64,000 nt of DNA from Tenggerimyces flavus (GTDB taxonomy: Bacteria; Actinomycetota; Actinomycetes; Propionibacteriales; Actinopolymorphaceae), in NCBI RefSeq assembly GCF_016907715.1, contig NZ_JAFBCM010000001.1, forward strand, positions 4,526,001 to 4,590,000, written 5' to 3'. The notes below the pieces were generated by a model, which did not search any database, had not been told where the DNA came from, and saw only the letters and a list, made by a program, of their open reading frames with translations. The position numbers and the translations under genes are program-made. Of the stretch, positions 22,683 through 31,255 are shown piece by piece. Every line of letters begins with the position of its first letter. The first letter of the stretch is position 1.

Positions 22683-25354
22683 CGGGCGGCCCCTTCGTGG
22701 GTCTTTTCGGTGTGGAGCTCCAGTCCGAGGAGCTCGTCGGCCATGAACGGGCGGGGCCCGCCATGCCGCAATCTGTGGAGGAAGTCGACGACTCCCGCGA
22801 GGCCGACGTTGTAGTCGGCGACGACCGTCCGGCCGGTCTCGTCCGCGGCGAGCGCGAGCCCGTCGCGTACGCACGACCGCGCGGCGAGCAGCGGAACGAG
22901 GTCCTCCGCCCACTGCTGGTACGTCCGATCGCCGAACACGGCGGCGGCGTCGAGCAGGAACTGCCCGTCGCCCGCCAGCCCGTGGCAGGCGGCTGGTCCG
23001 GACTGGAACCGCGCCCGGTACGAGGCCTTGGCCGCGGCAGCGGCGAGGTCGCCGAAGTGCTGCTCGCCGGTCACCGCGTACAGGCGCAGCAGGAACGTGC
23101 CGACGCCCGACGACCCGCTGCACCAGTGCGGCAGCCGGGTCCGGTCGGTCGGACCGGCCGCCCACCAGGCGGCGCCGTCGGTGTCGAGCTGCCCGGCGCG
23201 GCAGAGCGTCTCGCCCGCCTCCCGGGCGAGGTAGAAGAACCGCGAGGTCTCGGTCGCGTGGGCAGCGGCGAGCAGGAAGTAGCCGATGCCCGCGACGCCG
23301 TGCGCGAAGCCGTAGTGGCAGGTGCCGGCGAGCTGGGAGGCGAACGTCGTCGGGATAGGCCAGGTGATGCCGAGCTCACTGCGCTTCGCCACGTCGAGCA
23401 GCTGGTCCGCGGCGAGCCCGGCCCGCTTCAGCAGGTCCTTGCGACCCGTCCGGTGCGCCACGTGCAGCATCGTGAGGCCCGCGCCGGCGAGGCCGTGGGC
23501 GACGTCGGGGTTCGGCCAGGCGACCGGAAGGCGCTCGGCGATACGCCCGGCGCGTTCGGCCAGCTGAGGCTCGTCGAGCGCGTGGCCGGCGTCGGCGAGC
23601 ACCCAGGCGGAGCCGGCGCGACCGAAGTACAGGCCGGGCAGGAACGGATCCTCGTCCGGCCGCGCGGCCAGCCAGTTCGCGGCCTTCCGCGCGGCGCCGC
23701 TGACCCCGGGTGTGGCCTGGGCGCGCAGCAGGACGGACAGGATGCCGGCAGCACCGTGCTGCACGTTCCCCGGATCGGTCTGCCCACCGAAGCCGCCGGT
23801 CGGCCAGAGCCGCCCGTCGTCCGGCGTCATCGTCGCGACCAGGTGGGCGAGGCCGTCGTCGACGAGCCGGTCGGCGTCCGGCAGGAGTGCGGCGACGGGC
23901 AGCGGAACGACGAACCGCTCGGCCGCGGCGGCCAGCTGCCGCTGCACGGACGCCAGGTCCAGCCGGTCGGACGGCCGTTCGACGGTGAGCCCGACGATCG
24001 TCGGCACGAGCAGCCGGGCGGTCTCGCTGTGCGGCGCGACGGTCGCGAGCCAGTCCCGCAGCCGGTCGGACGTCGCGCGTTCGCCCGGCGGCAGCAGCGG
24101 GTCGTTGCCGGTCGCGAGCAGGAACAGCAGCATCCCGAGGCTGAACAGGTCCTCGGCCGGGTCGGTGCGTACGTCGTCCGGTCCCGCGACGAGCTCGGGC
24201 GCCCGGTAGCTGGGCGTTCCCGTACGGCGGGCGAACGTCCCCGCCGGCGCGGCCGCCTCGAGGTCGACGAGCTGCGCCGTCCCGTCCGGGGCGACGAGCA
24301 CGTTCGTCGGGCTGAGGTCGCGCAGCACGAGACCGGCGCCGTGGACGGTACGGACGAGCGCGGTCAGCTCCTGCGCCATCGGCACCGCCTTCGCGGCGGG
24401 GACACCGGGCGCGCCGGACGCGTGCACGCGCACCCAGCGCCGCAGCGGCTCGCCGGCCAGCCGGCGTTCGGCCATGAACAAGTCGCCGTCCTGCTCGAAC
24501 AGGTTGAGCACGGTCGGCACCGGAACGTACGTCTCCAGCCACCGCAGCATGCGGGCCTCGTGCCGCAGCCGGTCGCGGGCGTCCCGGCCGGCGAGGTCTG
24601 CCTCGGCGTGCGCGCGGGCGTGCTTCACCACGGCCTCGGTGCCGGTGTCGCGATCGCTCGCGAGGTAGACACCGCCCTTCGGCGAGTGCCGGAACGCCTG
24701 CCGGACGACGTACCGGTCGCCCAGCAGGACGGCCTTCTTCTCTTGCTCCGTGGGCGATTCTGCCGCCTCGTCGAACGGGTTGGGCGCCCACGTCGGCGGA
24801 ACGAACCACGCTTCGCGGGGGTCGACCAGCTCGCTGCCGTCTGGTGTGACGAGCAGTTCGCGGTAGATGCCGTCGTGGTCGAGCCGGCGCCTGCTGCCGA
24901 AGCCGCCGTACCGGTAGTGCACGACGCTGCCCGGCTGGATCGGCCGGTCGGACATGATCCGCGGGCCGGCGAGCCCGGCGGTGCGCTCGTGCAGCCTTGC
25001 CGCAAGTGCGGCGGCGTCGGCGTCGTTCGCCGGATAGACCGTGACGACCTTGCCGAACTCGGCGCGCCCACACTCGCGGCTGGTGAGCCAACGGACGATG
25101 TCGACAGAGGCGGCGAACTTGAACGCGACACCGTCCCGCGCCAGGTCCGGTACGACGCTGTCGAGCACCTGTTCGACCGAGGCGGGCGTGGCGGACAGGT
25201 GCAGCTTCCAGCCCTGCGCCGGGACGGTCATCCGGGCGGGGATCGCGGCGACCCAAGGGCTGCCGGGGCGAAGTCGCCAGGCGTCGAATGGGACCAACAG
25301 GGACCGGACTCGATCGGTCAGATCGAGCGGCTGGTGCCTTTCCCCGTCGCCCAC
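22676..25354 (-). CDS. Class IV-like lanthionine synthetase LanL (lyase-kinase-zinc cyclase)
   Basis: 892 residues from GTG 25354, seven bases after AAGGGG. The lyase domain (GWKLHLSATPAS to VVTVYPAND and HYRYGGFGSR) occupies about residues 45-190. The kinase domain has Lys in AVVKHARAH, LRDLSPTNVLV at about residue 345 and LVDLEAA in place of DFG. The C-terminal LanC-like domain keeps all three zinc ligands: Cys in HWCSGSSG (about 745) and Cys-His in ACHGLAG (about 789). Zinc ligands separate class IV LanL from class III LanKC, so this is a second, distinct synthetase only 4 kb from the first. The co-encoded 42-aa precursor with an LPETD leader supports the class. Confidence 0.88.
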   Translation of the reverse strand: MGDGERHQPLDLTDRVRSLLVPFDAWRLRPGSPWVAAIPARMTVPAQGWKLHLSATPASVEQVLDSVVPDLARDGVAFKFAASVDIVRWLTSRECGRAEFGKVVTVYPANDADAAALAARLHERTAGLAGPRIMSDRPIQPGSVVHYRYGGFGSRRRLDHDGIYRELLVTPDGSELVDPREAWFVPPTWAPNPFDEAAESPTEQEKKAVLLGDRYVVRQAFRHSPKGGVYLASDRDTGTEAVVKHARAHAEADLAGRDARDRLRHEARMLRWLETYVPVPTVLNLFEQDGDLFMAERRLAGEPLRRWVRVHASGAPGVPAAKAVPMAQELTALVRTVHGAGLVLRDLSPTNVLVAPDGTAQLVDLEAAAPAGTFARRTGTPSYRAPELVAGPDDVRTDPAEDLFSLGMLLFLLATGNDPLLPPGERATSDRLRDWLATVAPHSETARLLVPTIVGLTVERPSDRLDLASVQRQLAAAAERFVVPLPVAALLPDADRLVDDGLAHLVATMTPDDGRLWPTGGFGGQTDPGNVQHGAAGILSVLLRAQATPGVSGAARKAANWLAARPDEDPFLPGLYFGRAGSAWVLADAGHALDEPQLAERAGRIAERLPVAWPNPDVAHGLAGAGLTMLHVAHRTGRKDLLKRAGLAADQLLDVAKRSELGITWPIPTTFASQLAGTCHYGFAHGVAGIGYFLLAAAHATETSRFFYLAREAGETLCRAGQLDTDGAAWWAAGPTDRTRLPHWCSGSSGVGTFLLRLYAVTGEQHFGDLAAAAAKASYRARFQSGPAACHGLAGDGQFLLDAAAVFGDRTYQQWAEDLVPLLAARSCVRDGLALAADETGRTVVADYNVGLAGVVDFLHRLRHGGPRPFMADELLGLELHTEKTHEGAARC

Positions 25355-25476
25355 AGACGCCCCTTCTGCCGGAGTCCGCGTACCTGTTGTGGCTATACGA
25401 CTACCAAGAGTAGACGCCAGATGGCAATATCTAGATCTTGAACGGATATTTCGATATACGTCCGATACCGCCGGAA

Positions 25477-25491
25477 CAGGGCGCAGCCCTG
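25477..25491 (-). terminator. Hairpin between the beta-lactamase-like gene and lanL
   Basis: CAGGGC-GCA-GCCCTG is a perfect six-base stem nine bases after the stop of the upstream hydrolase gene. The rest of 25355-25499 is AT-rich (for example ATATCTAGATCTTG and GATATTTCGATATACG) and probably holds the lanL promoter, so locus 2 is likely transcribed separately. Confidence 0.5.
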
Positions 25492-25499
25492 AAGTGGCC

Positions 25500-26342
25500 C
25501 TAGAACAGGTGCCGATCCGCCCAGCTCGCCGCGCCGACCTTGGCGACGACCGCGCAGCCTTCCTCTTCGCTGAGCGTGGCGCTGACGCACACCACGAGCG
25601 CGTACGTGGGAGCGTCCGTGGGCAGCACCAGCGCGGCACTGTGCCGGATGTCGTCGATCCAGCCGTTCTTGTGCGCGACGGCCGTTCCGGGCGGAAGTCC
25701 CTGGACGAGGTCCTCGGTGACCTCCTGGGACAGCAGGACGTCGAGCATGTCCTGGCACGACTTCTTGCTGGCGGCCTGGCGGCTGCCGATCGCGCGCATC
25801 AGCCCGGCGAGGTCGGCGGCGGTGACGAGGTTGTTGCGACCGGCGCCCGCTGCCGCGTAGTCCTGGATGCCGCGGCTGACGATCGAGTGCGTCGCGCCGG
25901 CCCGTGCCCAGGTGAGGCGAACGGCCTTGAGACCGACCTGCTCGAGGACGAGGTTCGTTGCCAGGTTGCTCGAACGTACGATCATCCGCCGGACGAGCCA
26001 ACGCAGCGGGGCGGTCTGGCCGAGCAGTGCCCACGGCTGCGGGTCGTTGTCGTAGTCGGCGGTCGAACGGTACGTACCCTCGCCACTCGCCGACTCGAAC
26101 TCGTCGTGGACCAGCACCTTCTCGTCGAGGTCGAGCACGCCCTCGTCCGCGAGCCGGTACGCGGTGACCATGATCGCGACCTTCATCGTGCTCGCGGCGT
26201 TGTGCGTGAGGTCAGGGGCACGGACGTACGCGGGCTCGCCGTCGAGCCGACCGCACCAGATCGAGACCGTTCCGGGGACCGCGTCGAGCTCGGGTTCGAG
26301 GGCCGCCATCCGGGGCAGCGTGCGTCCGTCCTCGTTCGTCAC
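25500..26342 (-). CDS. Serine hydrolase, class A beta-lactamase-like
   Basis: 280 residues with the penicillin-binding fold motifs: SxxK in AASTMK (about residue 52), SxN in VRSSNLATN (about residue 124) and KxG in AHKNGWID (about residue 226). The TM-like omega loop with ExxLN of true class A enzymes is not evident, and no signal peptide is present, so activity on beta-lactams is doubtful; a cytoplasmic peptidase or esterase role is possible. The start is GTG 26342 or ATG 26309; neither has a clear ribosome site. It precedes lanL on the same strand but is separated by a hairpin. Confidence 0.75.
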   Translation of the reverse strand: MTNEDGRTLPRMAALEPELDAVPGTVSIWCGRLDGEPAYVRAPDLTHNAASTMKVAIMVTAYRLADEGVLDLDEKVLVHDEFESASGEGTYRSTADYDNDPQPWALLGQTAPLRWLVRRMIVRSSNLATNLVLEQVGLKAVRLTWARAGATHSIVSRGIQDYAAAGAGRNNLVTAADLAGLMRAIGSRQAASKKSCQDMLDVLLSQEVTEDLVQGLPPGTAVAHKNGWIDDIRHSAALVLPTDAPTYALVVCVSATLSEEEGCAVVAKVGAASWADRHLF

Positions 26343-26369
26343 GAAGGACAGTGTGGCGTAGGTTCTGGC

Positions 26370-26606
26370 CAGGTCCTATCCACCGCGGCGTTGTGCCGGC
26401 GAGGCGGGCACCGTTCCGCTGGGTGGCGTGCACCGGCTTCCGCAACGTGACCGGCGAGCCGGCGTCTCGGGTGGGGGCAAATGATCATGTTTACATGATC
26501 ATTTGCCGCTCTACGTGGGGTACATGCCGCGTAAGGCACCCGCTCGCCAGGTAGAGCGGCGTCGGTGCCCATCCGCCAGCACCCCCGACTTACGCAACAG
26601 GTCCTA
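26370..26606. mobile_element. Possible small non-autonomous element centred on a 32-bp palindrome
   Basis: CAGGTCCTA occurs at 26370-26378 and again at 26598-26606, like a nine-base target duplication around about 220 bp with no gene. Near the centre, GGCAAATGATCATGT (26476-26490) and ACATGATCATTTGCC (26493-26507) form a perfect 15-bp inverted repeat with a two-base spacer, an AT-rich island in GC-rich DNA. No terminal inverted repeats are visible. The palindrome alone could also end transcription of the LLM gene on its right. Confidence 0.4.
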
Positions 26607-27422
26607 GACGCTCGGCGGTCCGTCGCGGAGGACTCCCCGGATTTCATCCACCGAAACGGTCGCGGGGTCGTGCGCGGTCAGGATCCAGGTCGCGCCGGCT
26701 TCGACGTACGGCTTGGGGTCGTCGCCGGGCTCGGGAGCGAACGCGATGTCGTACGGCCTCGTCGCGCCCGCCTCCGCGCGCAGCTCGGTGAGCTTGGCGA
26801 GGGCCTCGGCGAGCTGCTCGGGGTGCTCGAGGTTGACGGGGAAGAAGCCGTCGTACTTCGCGGCCCGGCGGAGCGGCCTGAGGTTGCCGGGGAAGCCGGC
26901 GGCCCAGATCGGGATGCCGTTCTCCTGGACCGGCCGCGGGAGGAACCGCATGCCGTCGACCTTGTAATGCTCACCGTCGTGCTGGACGGTCTCGCCCGAC
27001 CACGCGGTGGTGAGGATCGCCAGCGACTCGTCGAGCTGGGCCGCGCGGACTTTGTCCTCGACATGCTCGCCGGTCGCGGAGAACTCGGTGCCGAACCGGT
27101 CGCTGCCGATCCCGACGCCGAGCGTGAGCCGGCCGCCGCTGAGCAGGTCGAGCGTCGCGGTCTCCCGCGCGAGCTTGGTGGGACGCCGGCGCGCGAGCGG
27201 GGTGACCATCGGGCCGATGCGTACGCGCTCGGTCGCCGCCGCGACGGCGGCGAGGGTGATCCACGGGTCGGCGACGGCCTTGACCGGCTCGCGCCACCGG
27301 AGGTGGTCCCAGACGAAGATGCCGTCCCAACCGACCTCCTCGGCCTCGGCCGCGAGATTGGCGACCGCGACCGGGTCGGCGAGCTCGTCGAAGATCGGCA
27401 GCCAGAGGGCGAAGCGGGTCAC
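26604..27422 (-). CDS. LLM class (F420-type) oxidoreductase
   Basis: 272 residues from GTG 27422 behind GAGGAG. The luciferase-like TIM-barrel pattern is clear: RFALWLPIFDELADP start, GWDGIFVWDHLRWREP, RVRIGPMVTPLARRRPTKLARE, LDLLSGGRLTLGVGIGSD, and IPIWAAGFP. Members use F420 or FMN to reduce or oxidise small molecules; the substrate cannot be inferred. The start overlaps the GntR gene stop by four bases, making it the third gene of an operon with a membrane protein and the GntR regulator. Confidence 0.85.
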   Translation of the reverse strand: MTRFALWLPIFDELADPVAVANLAAEAEEVGWDGIFVWDHLRWREPVKAVADPWITLAAVAAATERVRIGPMVTPLARRRPTKLARETATLDLLSGGRLTLGVGIGSDRFGTEFSATGEHVEDKVRAAQLDESLAILTTAWSGETVQHDGEHYKVDGMRFLPRPVQENGIPIWAAGFPGNLRPLRRAAKYDGFFPVNLEHPEQLAEALAKLTELRAEAGATRPYDIAFAPEPGDDPKPYVEAGATWILTAHDPATVSVDEIRGVLRDGPPSV

Positions 27423-27802
27423 GTGGTCTCCTCGGTGAGGTCGTAGAGGCGTTGCACCAACGACGTGGCGGTCCGTTCGTCCACGCCCAGGCTCTTGGCG
27501 GTCTGTACGTACTGCTCGGCCGCCGCCCGCAGCGGATCCGCCCCGTCGCTCGGCGCTGCCGCGATGACCGTGCCATGCCTGCGGGCGGTGTGCAGGACGC
27601 CGTCGGCCTCGAGCTCCTTGTACGCGCGCGCCACCGTGCCTGGCGCCAGCCCGAGGTCGGAGGCGAGCTGCCGGATCGTCGGCAACCGGGTGCCGAGCGC
27701 GAGCTGGCCGACCTCCACCAGGTGCGCGATCTGGTCGCGTACCTGCCGCCAGGGCGGTACGCCGTTGCGGGTGTCGACGACGATCTTCAGTGCGGGGCTC
27801 AC
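27419..27802 (-). CDS. GntR family (YtrA-type) transcriptional regulator
   Basis: 127 residues from GTG 27802. A winged helix (PPWRQVRDQIAHLVEVGQL, LPTIRQLASDLGLAPGTVARAYKELEADGVL) is followed by only a short helical tail, the compact YtrA layout with no large effector domain. Such regulators usually control their own operon of membrane or ABC proteins. It overlaps the membrane protein gene by four bases. The inverted repeat at 28787-28808 before the operon is the likely binding site. Confidence 0.88.
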   Translation of the reverse strand: MSPALKIVVDTRNGVPPWRQVRDQIAHLVEVGQLALGTRLPTIRQLASDLGLAPGTVARAYKELEADGVLHTARRHGTVIAAAPSDGADPLRAAAEQYVQTAKSLGVDERTATSLVQRLYDLTEETT

Positions 27803-28761
27803 CCGGTCGCCTCCGCGAGCCGTTGGGTGCGCCACGGGTTGAGCAGGAGACCCCAGGTGAGGAAGGCGGCGACCGGCGCGAGGACGAGCAGCCAGGTGGC
27901 GGCGTCGTACCAGAGGAGCATGGACGGATCGGCGTACGGCAGGTCGGCGGCCAGTCTCTCGGCCTCGGCGTCGGGCCGGAGCGCGTTGATCGGGCGGGCC
28001 CAGGCGACCAGCCGGTCGAGCATCGTCCAGAGCAGGCCGCCGGACATGAGGACGGCGGACGCGACGCCGACGCGGGCCGACCTGACGCGGAGCGCGTCGT
28101 CGACATCGGTGTCGTACGTGAGCGGGCCGCGGTCGCGCGCGATGCGGACCAGGAGGAACGCCGCGACGCCGGCGAACAGGAGCGCGAGGAAGCCGGCCAC
28201 GGTGGGTCCGAGGTCGGTCGGGACGACCGCGGGACTGATGTCGACGGCTGCGGTCTCCAGCTCCGCGCGGTGCTGGATGCGCCATGCGTTGGCGGCATCG
28301 GCCCAGGGCTGGATCGCGATGCTCGCGCCCAGTGCCGTGACGCCGATGGCGAGCTGGGCTCCGAGGACGGCGAGACCGTACGGCGGGACGAGGTCGCTGA
28401 CGCGGCGTGCGGTCAGCGTGGCGGTGCGGGTCCGTTCGGTGCGCTTGCGCCGGCTCGCGGCGAGATCGGTGATCAGCAGCGTGGCGAGAACGGTGGCGAG
28501 AACGTACCCGAGCCAGTTGGCGCTGGGGAACGTGACGAGCAGGCCGAGCAGCGCGCCGCCGACGAAGACCGCGAGGAGCACGTACGGGTAGAGGTTGCGC
28601 CGCTCCTTGAGGTAGTCGGCGACGAGCCTGCCCTGCTCGACCGTGGGGTTCTGGACCTTCCACCGGGCAAGGATGTGCTGGCCCTGCTTGGGGGTGGAGC
28701 GGAACACCCAGAAGAAGACGACGATCCCGGCCACGATGCCGAGCCCGAGCAGCAGGTTCAT
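27799..28761 (-). CDS. Multi-pass membrane protein of unknown function in a GntR operon
   Basis: 320 residues with about six to seven membrane helices (residue 3-20, 62-80, 88-105, 140-160, 205-225, 250-270, 295-312). The first loop (RWKVQNPTVEQGRLVADYLKE) is hydrophilic. I recognise no substrate-binding motif. As the first gene before a YtrA-type regulator, it is probably what the regulator controls. It is divergent from the beta-mannosidase gene. Confidence 0.7.
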   Translation of the reverse strand: MNLLLGLGIVAGIVVFFWVFRSTPKQGQHILARWKVQNPTVEQGRLVADYLKERRNLYPYVLLAVFVGGALLGLLVTFPSANWLGYVLATVLATLLITDLAASRRKRTERTRTATLTARRVSDLVPPYGLAVLGAQLAIGVTALGASIAIQPWADAANAWRIQHRAELETAAVDISPAVVPTDLGPTVAGFLALLFAGVAAFLLVRIARDRGPLTYDTDVDDALRVRSARVGVASAVLMSGGLLWTMLDRLVAWARPINALRPDAEAERLAADLPYADPSMLLWYDAATWLLVLAPVAAFLTWGLLLNPWRTQRLAEATG

Positions 28762-28786
28762 GCGTGCGCCGCCACCCCTCCACTGT

Positions 28787-28808
28787 TTGTATCAAGTATT
28801 TGACACAA
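28787..28808. promoter_or_regulatory. Candidate GntR operator and promoter
   Basis: TTGTATCAA-GTAT-TTGACACAA is an inverted repeat (eight of nine positions) in the 96-bp divergent gap between the membrane protein operon and the beta-mannosidase gene, 26 bases before the membrane protein start. The size and AT-rich arms fit a compact GntR site. Confidence 0.6.
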
Positions 28809-28857
28809 TCATGGCCCGGACGTCGGCGATGCGCAAGTCGTTGGAGAGAGTAGGGGC

Positions 28858-31251
28858 ATGGCGCACTGGGAGGACCTGCACGACGGCTGGACGTTGACGG
28901 GCGCGGGGGAGGAGGTGGCGGCGACCGTACCGGGGTGCGTGCACACCGACCTGCTCGCCGCTGGGCGGATTCCCGATCCGTACCTCGACCGCAACGAGCA
29001 CGAACTGCGGTGGATCGGCGAGACGGACTGGCGGTACGCGACGACGTTCGACTGGCAGCCGGACGACGAGTCGAACGTCGACCTGGTCTGTGACGGGCTC
29101 GACACGATCGCGACGATCGTCCTGAACGGCGTCGAGGTCGGGCGGACGTTCAACATGCACCGTTCGTACCGGTTCGCTGTCAAGGAGCACTTGCGCGAGG
29201 GCAAGAACGACTTGACGATCACGTTCGCATCGGCGGCGAAGTACGCGTCGGCGTTGGAGGAACGCCTCGGCACGCTGCCGCGGGCTGGCTATCCGGAACC
29301 GTTCAACTTCATCCGCAAGATGGCCTGCAACTTCGGCTGGGACTGGGGACCGACGCTCGTCACCGCCGGCATCTGGAAGCCGATTCGCCTGCACAGCTGG
29401 AGCGTTGCTCGCTTCGACGAGGTCCGACCGCTGGTCACCGTCGACGGTTCGACCGGCCGCGTCGAGGTTCTGGTGCGACTGCACGACGACGAGGAGCGCG
29501 TCCCCGTCCGCGTCACGGCGGACATCGGGGACCTGACGGCGAGCCTCGACATGGCGGCCGGTGAGAACGAGGCGAGCCTCGTCCTCGAGGCCGAGGACGC
29601 CGCTCTGTGGTGGCCGCACGGGTACGGCGACCAGCAGCTGTACGACCTCGCCGTCACGCTCGACTCCGACGACGGCGAAGCGCTGGACAGCTGGACCAAG
29701 CGGATCGGGTTCCGGACCGTCGAGCTGGACACGAGCGCGGACGAGCTCGGCTCCGCGTTCACGATCAAGGTCAACGGCCAGCCGATCTTCGCGAAGGGCG
29801 CGAACTGGATCCCCGACGACTGTTTCCCCACCCGCGTTGACGAAACGCGCTACCGGGCACGGCTCGAGCAGGCCAAGGAAGCACACCTCGACCTGCTCCG
29901 CATCTGGGGCGGCGGCATCTACGAGCAGGACACGTTCTACGACCTCTGCGACGAGCTCGGCATCCTCGTCTGGCAGGACTTTCTGTTCGCGTGCGCTGCC
30001 TATCCGGAGGTCTCGCCGATCGTCGAGGAGATCGTGCCCGAGGCCCGCGAGAACGTCGTTCGTCTCATGCCACATCCGAGTCTCGTGCTGTGGAATGGCA
30101 ACAACGAGAACATCTGGGGCTGGTTCGACTGGGGTTGGCAGTCCTCGATCGGTGACCGCGGGTGGGGCAAGACTTACTATCTCGAGACGCTGCCTTCCGT
30201 TGTCGCCGAGGTGGATCCGACGCGTCCGTACTGGCCGGGGAGTCCGTACTCCGGCACGTTCGACCTCCAACCGAACGTCGACGAGCATGGCTGCAAGCAC
30301 ATCTGGGACGTCTGGAACCAGGTCGACTACACGCACTATCGCGACTACGTGCCGCGGTTCGTCGCGGAGTTCGGCTTCCAGGGACCGCCGGCCTGGTCGA
30401 CGCTGACCCGCGCGGTGCACGACGACCCGCTGGCGCCGGATTCGCCCGGCGTACTCAGCCACCAGAAGGCGGGCGGCGGCAACGACAAGCTCGACCGCGG
30501 GCTGGCCGCGCACTTCACGATGCCGTCGAACGTCGAGGACTGGCACTGGCTCACCCAGCTCAACCAGGCGCGTGCGTTGACGGTCGGCATCGAGCACTTC
30601 CGTTCGCACCATGGGCGCTGTATGGGAACGGTCGTGTGGCAGCTCAACGACTGCTGGCCGGTGACGTCATGGGCCGCGGTCGACGGCGACGGGCGGCGGA
30701 AGCCGTTGTGGTACGCGCTTCGTAACGTCTACGCGCCACGGCTGCTCACGTTCCAGCCGCGCAAGGACGGCTTGACACTGGTGGCGGTCAACGATGCCGC
30801 TTCGCCCTGGTCCGGCACGGTCACGATCGAGCGCCGCTCCTTCGCGGGCGAGGTGCTCGCTCGCTTCGAGGCTCAGCTCGAGATCGCGCCGCGCGCTACG
30901 CAGGAGGTGCAGCTGCCCGCCGAATCAGCCGCTGTGGCTGCGGATTCCGAGCTGCTCGTGGCGTCCGCGGACGGCGAGCGGGCGTTCTGGTTCTTCGGCG
31001 AGGACAAGGACCTGTCGTACCCGCCGGCGGAGTACGACCTCGAGGTCGACGGCCAGTCGGTCCGCGTAACGGCCCGAACGTTGCTCCGCGACCTGTCGCT
31101 GTTCGCGGATCGCCTCGCGCCCGACGCGTACGCGGACGACCTGCTCGTCACACTGCTGCCAGGGGAGTCGCACACCTTCACCATCCACAACGCCCCCAAG
31201 CTGTCCGCCGCCAGCCTGGTCAAGCCCGTGGTTCGTTGTGTGAACGACTGA
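28858..31251 (+). CDS. Beta-mannosidase, glycoside hydrolase family 2
   Basis: 797 residues from ATG 28858. The N-terminal sugar-binding domain (WEDLHDGWTLTGAGEEV; TVPGCVHTDLL) and immunoglobulin-like domains precede a TIM barrel. FAKGANWIPDDCFPTR is the mannosidase-type signature, WNGNNENIWGW holds the acid/base Glu, and VAEFGFQGPP the nucleophile Glu. No signal peptide is seen, so it should hydrolyse imported mannosyl-oligosaccharides inside the cell. It stands alone, divergent from the GntR operon, whose operator lies in the shared promoter gap. Confidence 0.9.
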   Translation: MAHWEDLHDGWTLTGAGEEVAATVPGCVHTDLLAAGRIPDPYLDRNEHELRWIGETDWRYATTFDWQPDDESNVDLVCDGLDTIATIVLNGVEVGRTFNMHRSYRFAVKEHLREGKNDLTITFASAAKYASALEERLGTLPRAGYPEPFNFIRKMACNFGWDWGPTLVTAGIWKPIRLHSWSVARFDEVRPLVTVDGSTGRVEVLVRLHDDEERVPVRVTADIGDLTASLDMAAGENEASLVLEAEDAALWWPHGYGDQQLYDLAVTLDSDDGEALDSWTKRIGFRTVELDTSADELGSAFTIKVNGQPIFAKGANWIPDDCFPTRVDETRYRARLEQAKEAHLDLLRIWGGGIYEQDTFYDLCDELGILVWQDFLFACAAYPEVSPIVEEIVPEARENVVRLMPHPSLVLWNGNNENIWGWFDWGWQSSIGDRGWGKTYYLETLPSVVAEVDPTRPYWPGSPYSGTFDLQPNVDEHGCKHIWDVWNQVDYTHYRDYVPRFVAEFGFQGPPAWSTLTRAVHDDPLAPDSPGVLSHQKAGGGNDKLDRGLAAHFTMPSNVEDWHWLTQLNQARALTVGIEHFRSHHGRCMGTVVWQLNDCWPVTSWAAVDGDGRRKPLWYALRNVYAPRLLTFQPRKDGLTLVAVNDAASPWSGTVTIERRSFAGEVLARFEAQLEIAPRATQEVQLPAESAAVAADSELLVASADGERAFWFFGEDKDLSYPPAEYDLEVDGQSVRVTARTLLRDLSLFADRLAPDAYADDLLVTLLPGESHTFTIHNAPKLSAASLVKPVVRCVND

Positions 31252-31255
31252 TGGG

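Noticed and set aside
25500-26342. Beta-lactamase-like gene as part of lanthipeptide locus 2
   Set aside because: A hairpin and an AT-rich promoter-like gap separate it from lanL, and no lanthipeptide role is known for this fold; it is kept as a neighbour only.
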